DNA of 64,000 nucleotides from positions 1 through 64,000 of the forward strand of contig NZ_MTCM01000001.1 in assembly GCF_002000245.1 (NCBI RefSeq). Direction: 5' to 3'. Positions 45,080 through 55,227 of this stretch are shown one piece after another; within the stretch, counting starts at the first letter, position 1; every line of letters starts with the position of its first letter. The notes under the pieces were generated by a model. The model saw nothing but the letters and a program-made list of their open reading frames with translations, ran no database searches and was not told the origin of the DNA. This DNA comes from Sphingobacterium sp. CZ-UAM. GTDB taxonomy: Bacteria > Bacteroidota > Bacteroidia > Sphingobacteriales > Sphingobacteriaceae. The position numbers were made by a program, and so were the translations under genes.

Positions 45080-47776
45080 ATGGAACTATCTAAATATCGC
45101 CAGAAACGTTCGGAAGAGAAAACTCCGGAACCTTTTGGCGGAAAACCAAGTGGTACAGAATTACGCTTTGTGGTTCAGAAACACGATGCTTCACATCTAC
45201 ATTATGATTTTCGTCTCGAAATGGACGGTGTACTAAAAAGCTGGGCGGTACCTAAAGGACCTTCAACGGATCCAAGTGTTAAACGACTTGCTATGATGGT
45301 AGAGGATCATCCCTATGATTATCGAAATTTTGAGGGAATTATACCAAAAGGGCAATATGGTGGTGGTACTGTTATTGTTTGGGATGAAGGGAACTATGAA
45401 CCGGCTGAAGGTAATTTTAAAGATGTACCAGGAAAGGAAAAAGAACTTTTGCATCAACTTTATTCCGGTAAGCTTAAATTCAAACTTAATGGTAAAAAAC
45501 TCAAAGGTGAATTTGCTTTAGTAAAGGCCCATGGCAGAGGGGAAAATGGCTGGCTTTTGATGAAGCTAGATGATAAATATGCTAATGAACAGGATATAAC
45601 CTCGAAAGACAAGTCAGTGATTTCGGGTAAAACGATTGCTCAAATGGAGAAGTCTCCGGATAATATCTATGGAGAAAATATCATCAAAAAGGAGAGTACC
45701 GTTAAGGATATGCAGTCGGCAAAAGCTAAAGCTAAGGAACTGATCAGTGACCAGCTGGAAGCTGTTCCCACAGAAACATCAAAAAAGAAATCACATCTTC
45801 AAGAGCTATTAAAAGACGCTCCCAAGCAAAAATTCTATTCCCATATTGAGCCCATGCTTGCTACCCTGGTCGATAAGCCCTTTGATAATGAAGACTGGGT
45901 CTATGAAGTTAAATGGGATGGCTATAGAGCGGTTGCTTTTATGAATAAGGGTAAAGTTGAGCTAAAATCCCGGAATGACAAGAGCTTTAATGAAAAATTC
46001 TATCCTATCTATCATAAATTAAAAGAGCTGGAATTAGATGCTATCTTGGATGGGGAGATAGTCGTACTCAGTGATAGCGGTACGGCTAACTTTGGGTCGC
46101 TCCAAAACTGGCGTAGCGAAGCAGATGGTGATCTGGTGTATTACGTGTTTGATATCCTTTGGTATAAGGGGCAAAATCTAAAAGATTTGCCTTTACTTGA
46201 GCGTAAAACCATTTTAAAAGAAATCCTTCCGGCGGGTAATAGTATTCTGATCAGTGAACATTTTGAAACCTCTGGGACGCAGTTTCTTGAGGAAGCTAGG
46301 AAACTGGGCCTTGAAGGAATCATGGCCAAAAGAAAGGACGGAATATATCATGTTCATAATCGTTCAAAAGATTGGTTGAAAATCAAAGCGAATAAAAGAC
46401 AGGAAGTTGTCATAGGAGGGTATACACTGAATGATGATTCCAGTAAATTGTTTAGTAGTCTCCTTGTAGGTATCTATGAAGGGAAGAAACTGATCTATAC
46501 GGGTAAAGTTGGTACTGGCTTCAATCAAAAGCTTCAGAAGGAAATGATGGAGCTTTTTAAACCTCTTATTGTTTCTAAAACACCTTTTTCGGAAGAACCG
46601 GATATCAATAAGCCCTCACGTTTTAGACCTAATCCGCCACATGCCACGGTCACATGGCTAAAACCGGACCTTGTTTGTGAAGTGAGCTTTACGGAGTTAA
46701 CTGGCGACGGAATAATGCGGCATCCTTCTTTTGATGGCATGCGTGACGATAAAAATGCTAAAAAAGTTGTTTTGGAAGAAGAGGCTCCAACAGAAAAAAT
46801 AGTAGATATGGCAGATAAAATCATTACTCCTAGAGGAAAGGTTGAGCGAAAGACGCTATTGAACCCTAACGATAAAACCCAGGTCAGAAAGATAAACCGT
46901 CATGAATTAAAATTCACCAACCTAAATAAAGTTTTCTGGCCCAAAGAAGGAATAACCAAGCGGGACCTTATTAATTACTATTACCAAGCAGCTCCATTTA
47001 TATTGCCTTATTTAAAAAATCGCCCACAGAGCATGAACCGTTTTCCTGACGGTATTGAAGGTGAAGGCTTTTACTTTAAAAATGTAACGGATACCGCCCC
47101 TGATTGGGCAGAAACTTACCTTTACCATAGTGATACAGATGACAAGGATAAGCATTATCTAGTAGGAAAAGACGAAGCTACACTGCTTTACATGGCCAAT
47201 CTTGGCTGTATTGAGATGAATCCCTGGAGTAGTACAGTCAAAAAGCCTGAAAATCCCTCTTTCTGTATTATTGACCTTGATCCTGATAAAAATTCATTCG
47301 ATCAGGTAATTGAGGCAGCACAGATTACCAAGAGCATACTGGATGATATGGGTGTATCCAGTTATTGCAAAACCAGCGGTTCTACAGGTCTTCATATCTA
47401 TATTCCGCTAGGTGGAAAATATAGCTATGAACAGTCCAAAGAATTTGCCAGGGTGATTGTCACTTTAGTTCACAATGAACTTCCAAAATTCACAAGTATA
47501 GAGCGATCAGTTAAAGATCGCGAAGGAAAAATGTATCTGGATTTTTTACAGAATAGGCCCCATGCAACAATTGCTGCTGCCTATTCAGTTCGTCCTAAAC
47601 CGGGGGCAACCGTATCTATGCCGCTTCATTGGGATGAAGTGAAGAAAGGTTTAAAAATAAGTGATTTTCATATCCGGAATGCCATTGAAAGAATGAACAG
47701 TGAAGGGGATATTTTTAAACCCGTACTGGGAAAGGGAATCAATTTAAAAAATATAGTAGAAAAATATTATAAATAA
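45080..47776 (+). CDS. ligD: DNA ligase D (phosphoesterase-ligase-polymerase)
   Basis: Multi-domain ATP-dependent ligase of bacterial non-homologous end joining. 898 aa. The 3'-phosphoesterase domain (about residues 20-170; HDASHLHYDFRLEMDG) comes first, then the ligase (about 240-540; the adenylated lysine is Lys278 in EVKWDGYRA, with the OB fold after about 430), then the primase-like polymerase (about 600-890; GLHIYIPL near 770). This PE-LIG-POL order is one of the two common arrangements. Its partner Ku is not in this window, so it must be elsewhere or absent. Confidence 0.95.
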   Translation: MELSKYRQKRSEEKTPEPFGGKPSGTELRFVVQKHDASHLHYDFRLEMDGVLKSWAVPKGPSTDPSVKRLAMMVEDHPYDYRNFEGIIPKGQYGGGTVIVWDEGNYEPAEGNFKDVPGKEKELLHQLYSGKLKFKLNGKKLKGEFALVKAHGRGENGWLLMKLDDKYANEQDITSKDKSVISGKTIAQMEKSPDNIYGENIIKKESTVKDMQSAKAKAKELISDQLEAVPTETSKKKSHLQELLKDAPKQKFYSHIEPMLATLVDKPFDNEDWVYEVKWDGYRAVAFMNKGKVELKSRNDKSFNEKFYPIYHKLKELELDAILDGEIVVLSDSGTANFGSLQNWRSEADGDLVYYVFDILWYKGQNLKDLPLLERKTILKEILPAGNSILISEHFETSGTQFLEEARKLGLEGIMAKRKDGIYHVHNRSKDWLKIKANKRQEVVIGGYTLNDDSSKLFSSLLVGIYEGKKLIYTGKVGTGFNQKLQKEMMELFKPLIVSKTPFSEEPDINKPSRFRPNPPHATVTWLKPDLVCEVSFTELTGDGIMRHPSFDGMRDDKNAKKVVLEEEAPTEKIVDMADKIITPRGKVERKTLLNPNDKTQVRKINRHELKFTNLNKVFWPKEGITKRDLINYYYQAAPFILPYLKNRPQSMNRFPDGIEGEGFYFKNVTDTAPDWAETYLYHSDTDDKDKHYLVGKDEATLLYMANLGCIEMNPWSSTVKKPENPSFCIIDLDPDKNSFDQVIEAAQITKSILDDMGVSSYCKTSGSTGLHIYIPLGGKYSYEQSKEFARVIVTLVHNELPKFTSIERSVKDREGKMYLDFLQNRPHATIAAAYSVRPKPGATVSMPLHWDEVKKGLKISDFHIRNAIERMNSEGDIFKPVLGKGINLKNIVEKYYK

Positions 47777-47822
47777 AATATCAATTTTTCAAGCATAATA
47801 TATAACCTTAAAACAAATAGTT

Positions 47823-48008
47823 ATGAACGTTAAACGCATTTTTGGAACAATATTGACGGTCCTGGGAATCATTGGCTTAATTTACACGGGTTATGAACTG
47901 ATCAACAAAAGCAGTGCATACATGGAATTGGCGGTAGTAGGAGTTCTTGGTTTAATTTTCTTTTTCGCGGGTATAGGACTTGTGAAGAATACCAGGGATG
48001 AGTCTTAA
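47823..48008 (+). CDS. Small two-helix membrane protein
   Basis: 61 aa with two hydrophobic helices (about residues 8-25 and 35-54, GVLGLIFFFAGIGLV) separated by a short loop. No family is certain, though similar small proteins are common near stress genes in Bacteroidota. It is 46 bases after ligD and on the same strand. Confidence 0.65.
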   Translation: MNVKRIFGTILTVLGIIGLIYTGYELINKSSAYMELAVVGVLGLIFFFAGIGLVKNTRDES

Positions 48009-48038
48009 ACTTAAATAGTACAGTTTTTGATTTTAACG

Positions 48039-48302
48039 ATGAATGAAAATCTGTTAGGAATTGCTGCCGGGATATTAACTTCCATATCAATGCTCCCCCA
48101 ACTTATAAAAGTTATCAAGGAAAAAAATGTTGGTGATTTGTCATGGATCATGATACTGGTTCTTATTTTGGGACTTTCTCTATGGGTATGGTATGGAGTT
48201 TTGAAAAATGAACACCCGATTATTATCTCAAATGCATTCGCGGTATTGGTGAATGTTTGCCTTTTTATCTGCTATTTTTTGTATAAAAATAGTGCTGATT
48301 AA
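48039..48302 (+). CDS. SemiSWEET-type sugar transporter
   Basis: 87 aa with three membrane helices, the size of one PQ-loop triple-helix bundle. 'ILTSISMLPQLIKVIKEKNVGDLSW' carries the PQ motif near residue 19 and 'SNAFAVLVNVCLFICYF' the third helix. SemiSWEETs work as dimers, moving sugars such as glucose or sucrose down gradients. ATG 48039 is preferred to the TTG at 48027. Confidence 0.88.
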   Translation: MNENLLGIAAGILTSISMLPQLIKVIKEKNVGDLSWIMILVLILGLSLWVWYGVLKNEHPIIISNAFAVLVNVCLFICYFLYKNSAD

Positions 48303-48513
48303 ATCGGGGGCATGACGATTTGGATTTTAATACAGTCTTTGCTGATTATCTTGGAGAGAAAACCTAGTGTTTTTGGAAACTACCTTACCTACATATTTAG
48401 GACTTACATATACGAAAAGTTGAAGCCTACCCTAATGATACTGTATTGATGTGTATTTAGCTTTTAGGACGTATTTAAACCTTATTCTATTGCATTGATA
48501 AATGCACTATGCT

Positions 48514-49164
48514 TTATTTGTTATTTTTTTCCTCAGAGGAACTATGTCTTAATGCCTTGACCACGGCCTCGCTTTTGGAGTTGACCTGGAGTTTATCGTA
48601 GATCTTTTTGATGTGTGATCGGACGGTATCCATAGAAATAAAGAGTTTATCTGCGATCATTTTATAACTGTATCCATCCACTAGGAGATCCAGAACCTCT
48701 TTCTCACGGGCGGATAGATTGAAACTGGATGTTCTGGTGGCCTTTCCATCCGCAAGCATATGCAGTACCTGTGTGGCAATAGAGGAAGTCATGGGTGCAC
48801 CTCCACTTAAAGCATCTTCGATATATTCAAGAATTTTTGCAGGTGGTGTTTTTTTTAAAATATAACCATTGGCACCGGCCTTTATAGCTTCGAAAACATT
48901 GACATTGTCGTCAAATACGGTAAGCATGATGATTTTGCCCTTGAACCCAGACCCCCTTAATAGTTTTAATCCAGAGATCCCATTTATAAAAGGCATGTCG
49001 ATATCCATTAGAACCAGATCGGGTGCGTGCTTTTTGATATCTTCAAGCGCATTGGCGCAATGGCCATAGGCAGCCTGTACCCGATATTTTGGATCACTGT
49101 TGATCAGGATGGACAACACCTCTCTCAATTGGCTGTTATCTTCGTATATAAGGATCTTTGTCAT
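48514..49164 (-). CDS. LuxR/NarL-type response regulator
   Basis: 216 aa. Receiver domain (about residues 3-120) with the phosphoacceptor Asp54 in LVLMDIDMPF and the conserved Lys in NGYILKKTPP. C-terminal LuxR-type helix-turn-helix (about 150-210; LSAREKEVLDLLVDGYSYKMIADKLFISMDTVRSHIKKIYDKL). Its partner is the kinase gene 69 bases upstream on the same strand. Probable targets nearby include the outer membrane protein gene at 52424, which is inference. Confidence 0.93.
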   Translation of the reverse strand: MTKILIYEDNSQLREVLSILINSDPKYRVQAAYGHCANALEDIKKHAPDLVLMDIDMPFINGISGLKLLRGSGFKGKIIMLTVFDDNVNVFEAIKAGANGYILKKTPPAKILEYIEDALSGGAPMTSSIATQVLHMLADGKATRTSSFNLSAREKEVLDLLVDGYSYKMIADKLFISMDTVRSHIKKIYDKLQVNSKSEAVVKALRHSSSEEKNNK

Positions 49165-49233
49165 AATCTACACTACAATTTTATGAAAAATTTACAATGG
49201 GATCAATCGCATATTGATGTGAATTGCTTTTCC

Positions 49234-52233
49234 TTAGATTTTCATGATTATTGAAATGCTGGTTCCTGCACCTATGGATGAGGAAATCTTAAGTTCAGCT
49301 CCTAAGGCTTTGCTTCGTTGGTTCATATTGAACAACCCATTGCCGGATTGTTGCTGGGTGCAGTCGAAACCTTTGCCATTATCTTTGATGACCATTTCGA
49401 TATGCGATGCACCCGCTCTGATGCGGATATCCACTAGCGTGGCTTCAGCGTATTTGGAAATGTTATTTAGTGCTTCTTTATAGATCAGGAATAGATTGCG
49501 GCGTTGTTCCATAGCTAATTTTATATTCCGTATACTGTCGTCTGCGCTAAAAATACACTGTATTTTCAACGGATCTAAAATCAGGGCAGCATGTTCGCGC
49601 ATACGTGCCACAATTTTCTGCAGGAGGTCATTATCTGGTTTTATGCTCCAGACAATATCATCCATCGCCTGCATCATCTGTGAACTGTTTGTGCCAATCC
49701 TGTCAAGATAGGACTGGACGATATGCTGTTGGTCCGAAAGGTCTTTTTTTGCTACTTCGCTCAGAATATGGATGGAGGTGAGTGTAGAACCGACATCATC
49801 ATGTAAGTCGCGGGCGACCTTTTCGCGTAGCCGGTGTACTTCCAGCAGCCTTTTTAACCGATAACGGTGTAAAATGAAAATTCCGAGTAAAATAAAGAGA
49901 ATGATTAGAACGAAAAACCACCAGGTCTGATAGAATGCTGGTCTTATCGTGATCGGCAACCGGGTTATTGCTGAAAATTTACCTTCCTGATTTTCCGAAC
50001 GTATCATAAAGACGTATTCTCCAGGTGATAATGCAGCAACTCTAACGCCTAATCGAGGATCGCTTAGTATCCAGGAATCTTCTGATCCCTCAAGCCGATA
50101 ATAATATTTGAAATTGTCACGATCATTATAGGAGAGTGTAGAATAAAAAATGGAAAAATAATTTTGCCAGTTCTCCAATGTGACACCTCCGGCCTTGTTC
50201 AATGAATCTACAGATAAATAATTGTCAAAAAGTTTAAAATCGGTAATATGCAGTTTTTTAGGTGCCGCATTATTATTGTTCAATTTTGAAGGGTCGAAGA
50301 TAAGGATAACCTTGTCGCTGCTAAATGCTATTTTTCCACTTTCAAGCTTGATGCCTCGCATGGGCAGATTAACGATATTTGACGTGTTGATTAGACCATG
50401 CTGCTTATTGAAGGAATGGAATTCTTTTTTGTTGGGGTCAAAACGGCAAATACCAGCGGTAGTGCTCATCCAGAGTAGACCTTCATTATCGGTGACCAAG
50501 GCCGTGATCATATTCTGTGGCAATCCATTGTTAATATTATATTGCATAATATGACCGTTAGAAAGGTTTAAGATATCTAGACCAGAATATCCTGCTATCG
50601 CGAGGAACCTGTTCCCAATAAATTCAATATCCTGAATTTTTGAAGTGCTAAGACCATGGTTTCCGGCTTTGTAGTTTTTTAGAATTTTTCCGGAACCACC
50701 ATCCAGTTCAAATACGCCCGAGCCACGCGTACCTATCCATATCTTATTACCTTCACCGGGCCGAATGCAGGAAATGGCAGATTTTAAATCAGTGAGTAAA
50801 GCGAGTCCACTGCTACTTGTCCTAATTATTTTTCCATTATCTGTTCCAAACCATATCTGACCATGTCTGTCAATGGTAATATGACGGATGGATTGTCCTT
50901 CAAAGACTTTAGGTACTAGAAACTGGGATTTTTTGGTTTTTGTATTAAAAAGGATCAATCTCCCATCTTTACATCCGATCCAGGTATTTCCCCGCTTTGG
51001 ATCGTATGTCATCGCCCAGATATGCCTGAAATTAACATCCTGTTGTGGTACACCTTTGAATAAGAGTGTACTTAGCTCAGGCTCATGGCTTATGTGTAGT
51101 GCGCTGTCATATTTAAATGTTGTTAATTTTTCACCCCAGGAGCTGACCAGAATGCGATTAGAACCGAAGGAAGTTAAATCGGTGATAGCTGCTTTATGGA
51201 ATATGGTGGAAGTAACGATGTTTCGCACATGATCTCCTATGATGGACATGATGTACAGCCCGTTGTCTGTCGCGACCCACAGGTTGTTGTCGCGGTCTCT
51301 AAAAACCTGTGAAACTGTCGTTATCTGTATCCCATAGTCCATGTTTTTTCGATCATAGAATTGGGTAAACTCCTTTTTTTCTTCGTCGAAAAGATTGAAA
51401 AGATCTACACCGTAGCTCCATACGATATGGTCGTATTCAAAGCAATCATAAAAATCGTGATAGTTACTGTCACTATTGGGGGCAGATTGTATAATTTTCT
51501 TTTGTTGAAAATTAGCATCGGTAAGATAAATCAGCCCGTTCGAGTGGCGTAATTTGGTGTGAATAAAAAAACGGGATTTGGAATCGATGAAAAAGCGGTT
51601 TATGTTTTTAAATGACCTGAGGTTGTTATCTGTAAAAAAAGACCTTTTCTTTTGGTCAAAATATCCCATTCCTTGCTTGCCCGATATCCAGACAATGCCC
51701 TTTTGGTCATATTGTAGCCAGGTTGGTTCCCAGTCTGCGGGAAAATCAATGATATTTTTGTTGGATTCAAATTTATTTTTCGATTCGTTCAAAGTCAAAA
51801 TATCCACTCCATGAAGAATCAGAAAGATGTGCTGACCCTGTTGGACGAGGCGAATCTGATAGTTCTGAAAATCTTTGCTGTATTTGTCTACAGCGATTTC
51901 CTGTGTCTTGTTCGTGTGGGAATTTAGTAGAAAAAATTTATGCTCCATTCGCACCAGAAGGGATTTCGACTTTGTTGCAATAAGCAATTGGTCAACAGGC
52001 AATCCCGGAAGGCCCAAACTCAGGAGCCGGCGGAAACGCATGCCATCATAACGTTGCAATCCATTTTTGGTTCCAACCCAAATGAATCCATCCTCCGTTT
52101 GCGTGACGCAGCTCACAAAGTTAGACGCTAAGCCTTCGGTTATGCGGTTGAACGAGATCTCCTTTGCTGTCAACAGCAATGGGAATAAGGTCAATACAGC
52201 CATTAGGTATAGGATAAACCTTTTGCTTTTCAT
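49234..52233 (-). CDS. Reg_prop/Y_Y_Y sensor histidine kinase
   Basis: 999 aa. Signal peptide (residues 1-23), then two seven-bladed propellers of Reg_prop repeats in the periplasm (blades such as GFIWVGTKNGLQRYDG, NLWVATDNGLYIM, GQIWFGTDNGKI), a Y_Y_Y domain (about 690-760), one membrane helix (about 765-787), a HisKA_3 dimerisation helix with His811 in ARDLHDDVGST, and HATPase_c (DNGKGFD). This is the SusR/hybrid-type sensor plan, but without a fused receiver; the separate regulator follows. Such sensors detect carbohydrate fragments. Confidence 0.93.
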   Translation of the reverse strand: MKSKRFILYLMAVLTLFPLLLTAKEISFNRITEGLASNFVSCVTQTEDGFIWVGTKNGLQRYDGMRFRRLLSLGLPGLPVDQLLIATKSKSLLVRMEHKFFLLNSHTNKTQEIAVDKYSKDFQNYQIRLVQQGQHIFLILHGVDILTLNESKNKFESNKNIIDFPADWEPTWLQYDQKGIVWISGKQGMGYFDQKKRSFFTDNNLRSFKNINRFFIDSKSRFFIHTKLRHSNGLIYLTDANFQQKKIIQSAPNSDSNYHDFYDCFEYDHIVWSYGVDLFNLFDEEKKEFTQFYDRKNMDYGIQITTVSQVFRDRDNNLWVATDNGLYIMSIIGDHVRNIVTSTIFHKAAITDLTSFGSNRILVSSWGEKLTTFKYDSALHISHEPELSTLLFKGVPQQDVNFRHIWAMTYDPKRGNTWIGCKDGRLILFNTKTKKSQFLVPKVFEGQSIRHITIDRHGQIWFGTDNGKIIRTSSSGLALLTDLKSAISCIRPGEGNKIWIGTRGSGVFELDGGSGKILKNYKAGNHGLSTSKIQDIEFIGNRFLAIAGYSGLDILNLSNGHIMQYNINNGLPQNMITALVTDNEGLLWMSTTAGICRFDPNKKEFHSFNKQHGLINTSNIVNLPMRGIKLESGKIAFSSDKVILIFDPSKLNNNNAAPKKLHITDFKLFDNYLSVDSLNKAGGVTLENWQNYFSIFYSTLSYNDRDNFKYYYRLEGSEDSWILSDPRLGVRVAALSPGEYVFMIRSENQEGKFSAITRLPITIRPAFYQTWWFFVLIILFILLGIFILHRYRLKRLLEVHRLREKVARDLHDDVGSTLTSIHILSEVAKKDLSDQQHIVQSYLDRIGTNSSQMMQAMDDIVWSIKPDNDLLQKIVARMREHAALILDPLKIQCIFSADDSIRNIKLAMEQRRNLFLIYKEALNNISKYAEATLVDIRIRAGASHIEMVIKDNGKGFDCTQQQSGNGLFNMNQRSKALGAELKISSSIGAGTSISIIMKI

Positions 52234-52423
52234 TATGGGCGATTATTTTTATAAAAATGCAATAAATCTATGGTTTAATAAAATCGGGGCGCTCTGTAGC
52301 AACCATTTATTTCAAAATCATCCAAATAGGTGATCTGTTTTGCTAGTGAAATTTTTCATCTTCCTATAGATCAGAGGCGGAATGACCCTACCAGAAGATA
52401 TTATGAATGGTTTGCAGCGCGTA

Positions 52424-54838
52424 TTATTCGGCCCGTCGTTTGAGATCCTCGGCTCCCCCGGTTTTTCGGTTTTGTATAGATTTTCCACCTCCAAAACTAT
52501 AGCTATAGGACAGCATCACTACCTTCGTATCTCTTTTTGAGCTAAAATTTTCCCTGTAATTATTATAAACCGTCAGTCCCTTGTAATAGTTGGTCCAGAA
52601 GATGTCTGTAAAAGATACTTTCAATGTACTGTTATTTCGGAATTTTTTCTGGGCACCGATATTGACCGACCAGAGCGGTGAGATACGAGCGAAAGCGTAG
52701 ACTTCGGCCGACTTATAATTTGCAGCAAGCTCTGCCGAATAATTATTGCCTAATCTAAAGTTATTTACTGTATTTATGTCAATATTAAAGTTTCCCTTGT
52801 TATTGATCTGTGTTTCTGAGATATTCCCCGTATAAGAGCCGTAATATAAATTGAGGTTTGTATTCAGATCCCACCAAGTTAATACTTTAAAAGGAGCAAC
52901 GAGGTATAGTCCATAATATGAAGCTGATCTGAGGTTCTCGTCTGTCTGCACCGAAATGTTCTCCCCATCTTCGACTATCGGTTTTACGACCGATGTGATA
53001 TTATCTGAGGTTTTGCTATAGCTTATTGTGGCCAGGTATTTACTTTTTAGGCTATAAGTCAGTTCGTAATTCAAGGACGTCTGCGCATTCAAATCGGGAT
53101 TTCCTGTTTTATAGGTTGTGGCGTTGATATAAAATTTAAACGGATTGAGCTGTATATAGCTGGGACGTGAAATTCTCCTGCTAAAGTTTACCTCCAGATT
53201 GTTTTCCGAACTAAGATCAAATGTTATTGATGCACTGGGGAACAGCTGTGTATATATTCTTTTATTGACTAGATTCATCGTGACTTGTGTTCCGGTGACA
53301 TTGCTGTGTTCAGCCCTCAATCCGACAACGGCTTTCATATTTTTCCATTTTTTTGAGAGATTGCCATAGACAGCATGGATGTATTCCTTATAAATATAAT
53401 GATTAGACTTATTCACATCGAGTTGCGGATTATCGGTACTGTAATCATAGAATACCATGTCGTTATCGGATTTGACAAAACTGGTTTTAATTCCGGTTTC
53501 AAATTTCCAATGCTGTTTAAATACTTTTATCGCGTCACTCTTTAAGGAATAAATGTTTAGGCCGCCGTCTATATCTCCTTGTAGGAGGTAAGGGTCGGGC
53601 ATGGTTTGGCCCGGCAGGGTTGTTTGGGTGTTAAAGTTTTGGTCAGACTTATTGAAATAGTGGATAAAATCGAGGTCGGTACTTACTTCAGAACCGATCG
53701 AGTCTATGGAATATTTGTGGTTTAAGTTAATGCTGCCGTTTCGCCATCTATTTTTTGCGTTGCTTTGGGTTTCTATTTCTTTTGTAAGCACAGATTCACT
53801 ATTCAGTATAGTCGTTTTACTATTACTGTTGGGAGTCATAATATTACTATTGAAACCGACGGAGATACCGAAGAGATTTTTATCGTTAAGATTATAGTCC
53901 AACCCCAGTTTTCCGCTATGATTATGGGAACCTGTTTTTATGAAATTATCCTGAAGATATGCTTTTACGAAATTTTCTTGATTATAAAAGTTTCGGTTCA
54001 AGATCAGATCATTTGACATTTCACGATAAGCGAAATTATAGTTGGCAAACAGATTCACATGGTTACTCCTGTGGTTGATATGTAGACTATTGCTGTTTTT
54101 GATGTATCTTCCTGTGCCTATTGCCGTAGTCAATGTCCCATTTGTCCCTTTCTTTGTTCCTTTTTTCAGTTTGATATTGATTATAGCTGTACCTGCGGCG
54201 TCATATTTTGAGGACGGGTTAGTGATAAATTCAATTTTTTCGATACTGGAGGCTGGGATCCCCCGCAGATAGTCTGCAAGGGCATCGGCTGTTAGTGGTG
54301 TGTTTTTCCCATCGATCTGTATAAGTAAATTCCCTTTTCCTCGCAAGCTTATGTTGTCATTGGCGTCAACATTGACCCCAGGTGCTTTTTCTAATACTTC
54401 AAAGGCTGAACCACCGATATTTTGAAGACTATTTTCTACATTTAAAATTATTTTTCCTTCCTGTCGCTCTATGTAAGGACGGACTTTGTCGACAACGACA
54501 GTCTCCAATATTTTATCATTTATCATGATTGTGGGAAGTAGTAGCGATTGATCCCGAACCTGAAAAACTTGTGAATTATAGATATCCGCACGGTTTCGAC
54601 TAATTTTTAAATAATAGGATCCACTGGCTAACCCGTCGAATTTAAATTCTCCGCTAGTATTAACTAACTCGGTTTTTAACAGCTTGCTTTCGAGATTGAA
54701 TAGATTTACTTCCAAATCAGTGCTGTTCGAGGTAAGCACTTTTCCTGAAAGCACATAATGCACCGTTTGCGGCTGCCCAACGAGTCTAGCGATTTGAAAC
54801 ATGAATATTATCAATAATAGGAAGATGTTTTTTTTCAT
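52424..54838 (-). CDS. Outer membrane beta-barrel protein of the OMP_b-brl_3 type
   Basis: 804 aa. Signal peptide (residues 1-21), a carboxypeptidase-regulatory-like domain (about 28-95), a TonB-plug-like segment (about 130-225; EVLEKAPGVNVDANDNISLRG, GTAIINIKLKKG), then a long beta-barrel. No TonB box is evident by eye. The short C-terminal tail (GGAEDLKRRAE) extends past the barrel's last strand 'VVMLSYSYSFGG'. The uptake substrate is unknown. It stands just upstream of the kinase gene on the same strand, with 190 bp between. Confidence 0.88.
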   Translation of the reverse strand: MKKNIFLLLIIFMFQIARLVGQPQTVHYVLSGKVLTSNSTDLEVNLFNLESKLLKTELVNTSGEFKFDGLASGSYYLKISRNRADIYNSQVFQVRDQSLLLPTIMINDKILETVVVDKVRPYIERQEGKIILNVENSLQNIGGSAFEVLEKAPGVNVDANDNISLRGKGNLLIQIDGKNTPLTADALADYLRGIPASSIEKIEFITNPSSKYDAAGTAIINIKLKKGTKKGTNGTLTTAIGTGRYIKNSNSLHINHRSNHVNLFANYNFAYREMSNDLILNRNFYNQENFVKAYLQDNFIKTGSHNHSGKLGLDYNLNDKNLFGISVGFNSNIMTPNSNSKTTILNSESVLTKEIETQSNAKNRWRNGSINLNHKYSIDSIGSEVSTDLDFIHYFNKSDQNFNTQTTLPGQTMPDPYLLQGDIDGGLNIYSLKSDAIKVFKQHWKFETGIKTSFVKSDNDMVFYDYSTDNPQLDVNKSNHYIYKEYIHAVYGNLSKKWKNMKAVVGLRAEHSNVTGTQVTMNLVNKRIYTQLFPSASITFDLSSENNLEVNFSRRISRPSYIQLNPFKFYINATTYKTGNPDLNAQTSLNYELTYSLKSKYLATISYSKTSDNITSVVKPIVEDGENISVQTDENLRSASYYGLYLVAPFKVLTWWDLNTNLNLYYGSYTGNISETQINNKGNFNIDINTVNNFRLGNNYSAELAANYKSAEVYAFARISPLWSVNIGAQKKFRNNSTLKVSFTDIFWTNYYKGLTVYNNYRENFSSKRDTKVVMLSYSYSFGGGKSIQNRKTGGAEDLKRRAE

Positions 54839-54884
54839 CGAATCAGTGATTTTAGTGGTCTTTAATAGGGACTGTTTTTATCTA

Positions 54885-54892
54885 CAAAAGTA
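54885..54892 (-). promoter_or_regulatory. -7 box of the outer membrane protein gene
   Basis: On the minus strand TACTTTTG matches TAnnTTTG, about 47 bases before the ATG at 54838. The dyad TGTGA-N4-TCACA at 54907-54920 lies just upstream. Confidence 0.5.
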
Positions 54893-54906
54893 GTTCGCAT
54901 TTTTTT

Positions 54907-54920
54907 TGTGAACTATCACA
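54907..54920. promoter_or_regulatory. TGTGA-N4-TCACA palindrome upstream of the promoter
   Basis: A perfect 5-bp dyad with a 4-bp spacer, in the -30 to -40 position of the minus-strand promoter. The arms resemble those of the sites before ccoNO but the spacer is two bases shorter. Possible operator. Confidence 0.3.
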
Positions 54921-54950
54921 TGTTTGTGGGATTATTTAAATCATTCTTTC

Positions 54951-54990
54951 AAAGAATCGGGGCTATGGGAAACCCCGATCTTCTTTTTTA
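54951..54990 (+). terminator. Orphan plus-strand terminator
   Basis: ATCGGGG (54956-54962) and CCCCGAT (54973-54979) form the stem, with T-run tail. No plus-strand gene precedes it; the neighbouring gene points away. Confidence 0.7.
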
Positions 54991-55227
54991 ACATGGAAAT
55001 ATCCTCGCGACATGTCCTCACATATGAAACTACTATTACTAACTAGTCAATTTTGAGATATTATATGGCTTTTATTTGTCCTGACAATTAGCCTATAAAG
55101 ATGTTGCAAATTAGAAATAATAGTAAGCCGGATAAACCACATGTTAATGTGATTCGATGACGCTCTTACTGAAACAGTAAATCCGGTCCTAACATTTCGA
55201 CGTTGCACTTGTTTGAGTTTTTCGAAA

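Noticed and set aside
44209..48302. Integrated phage or plasmid at tRNA-Leu
   Set aside because: No integrase, no structural or replication genes, and no copy of the tRNA 3' end found by eye.
48491..48506. TGCATT-gata-AATGCA as a terminator of the response regulator gene
   Set aside because: Stem of only six AT-rich pairs and no convincing T-run on the minus strand.
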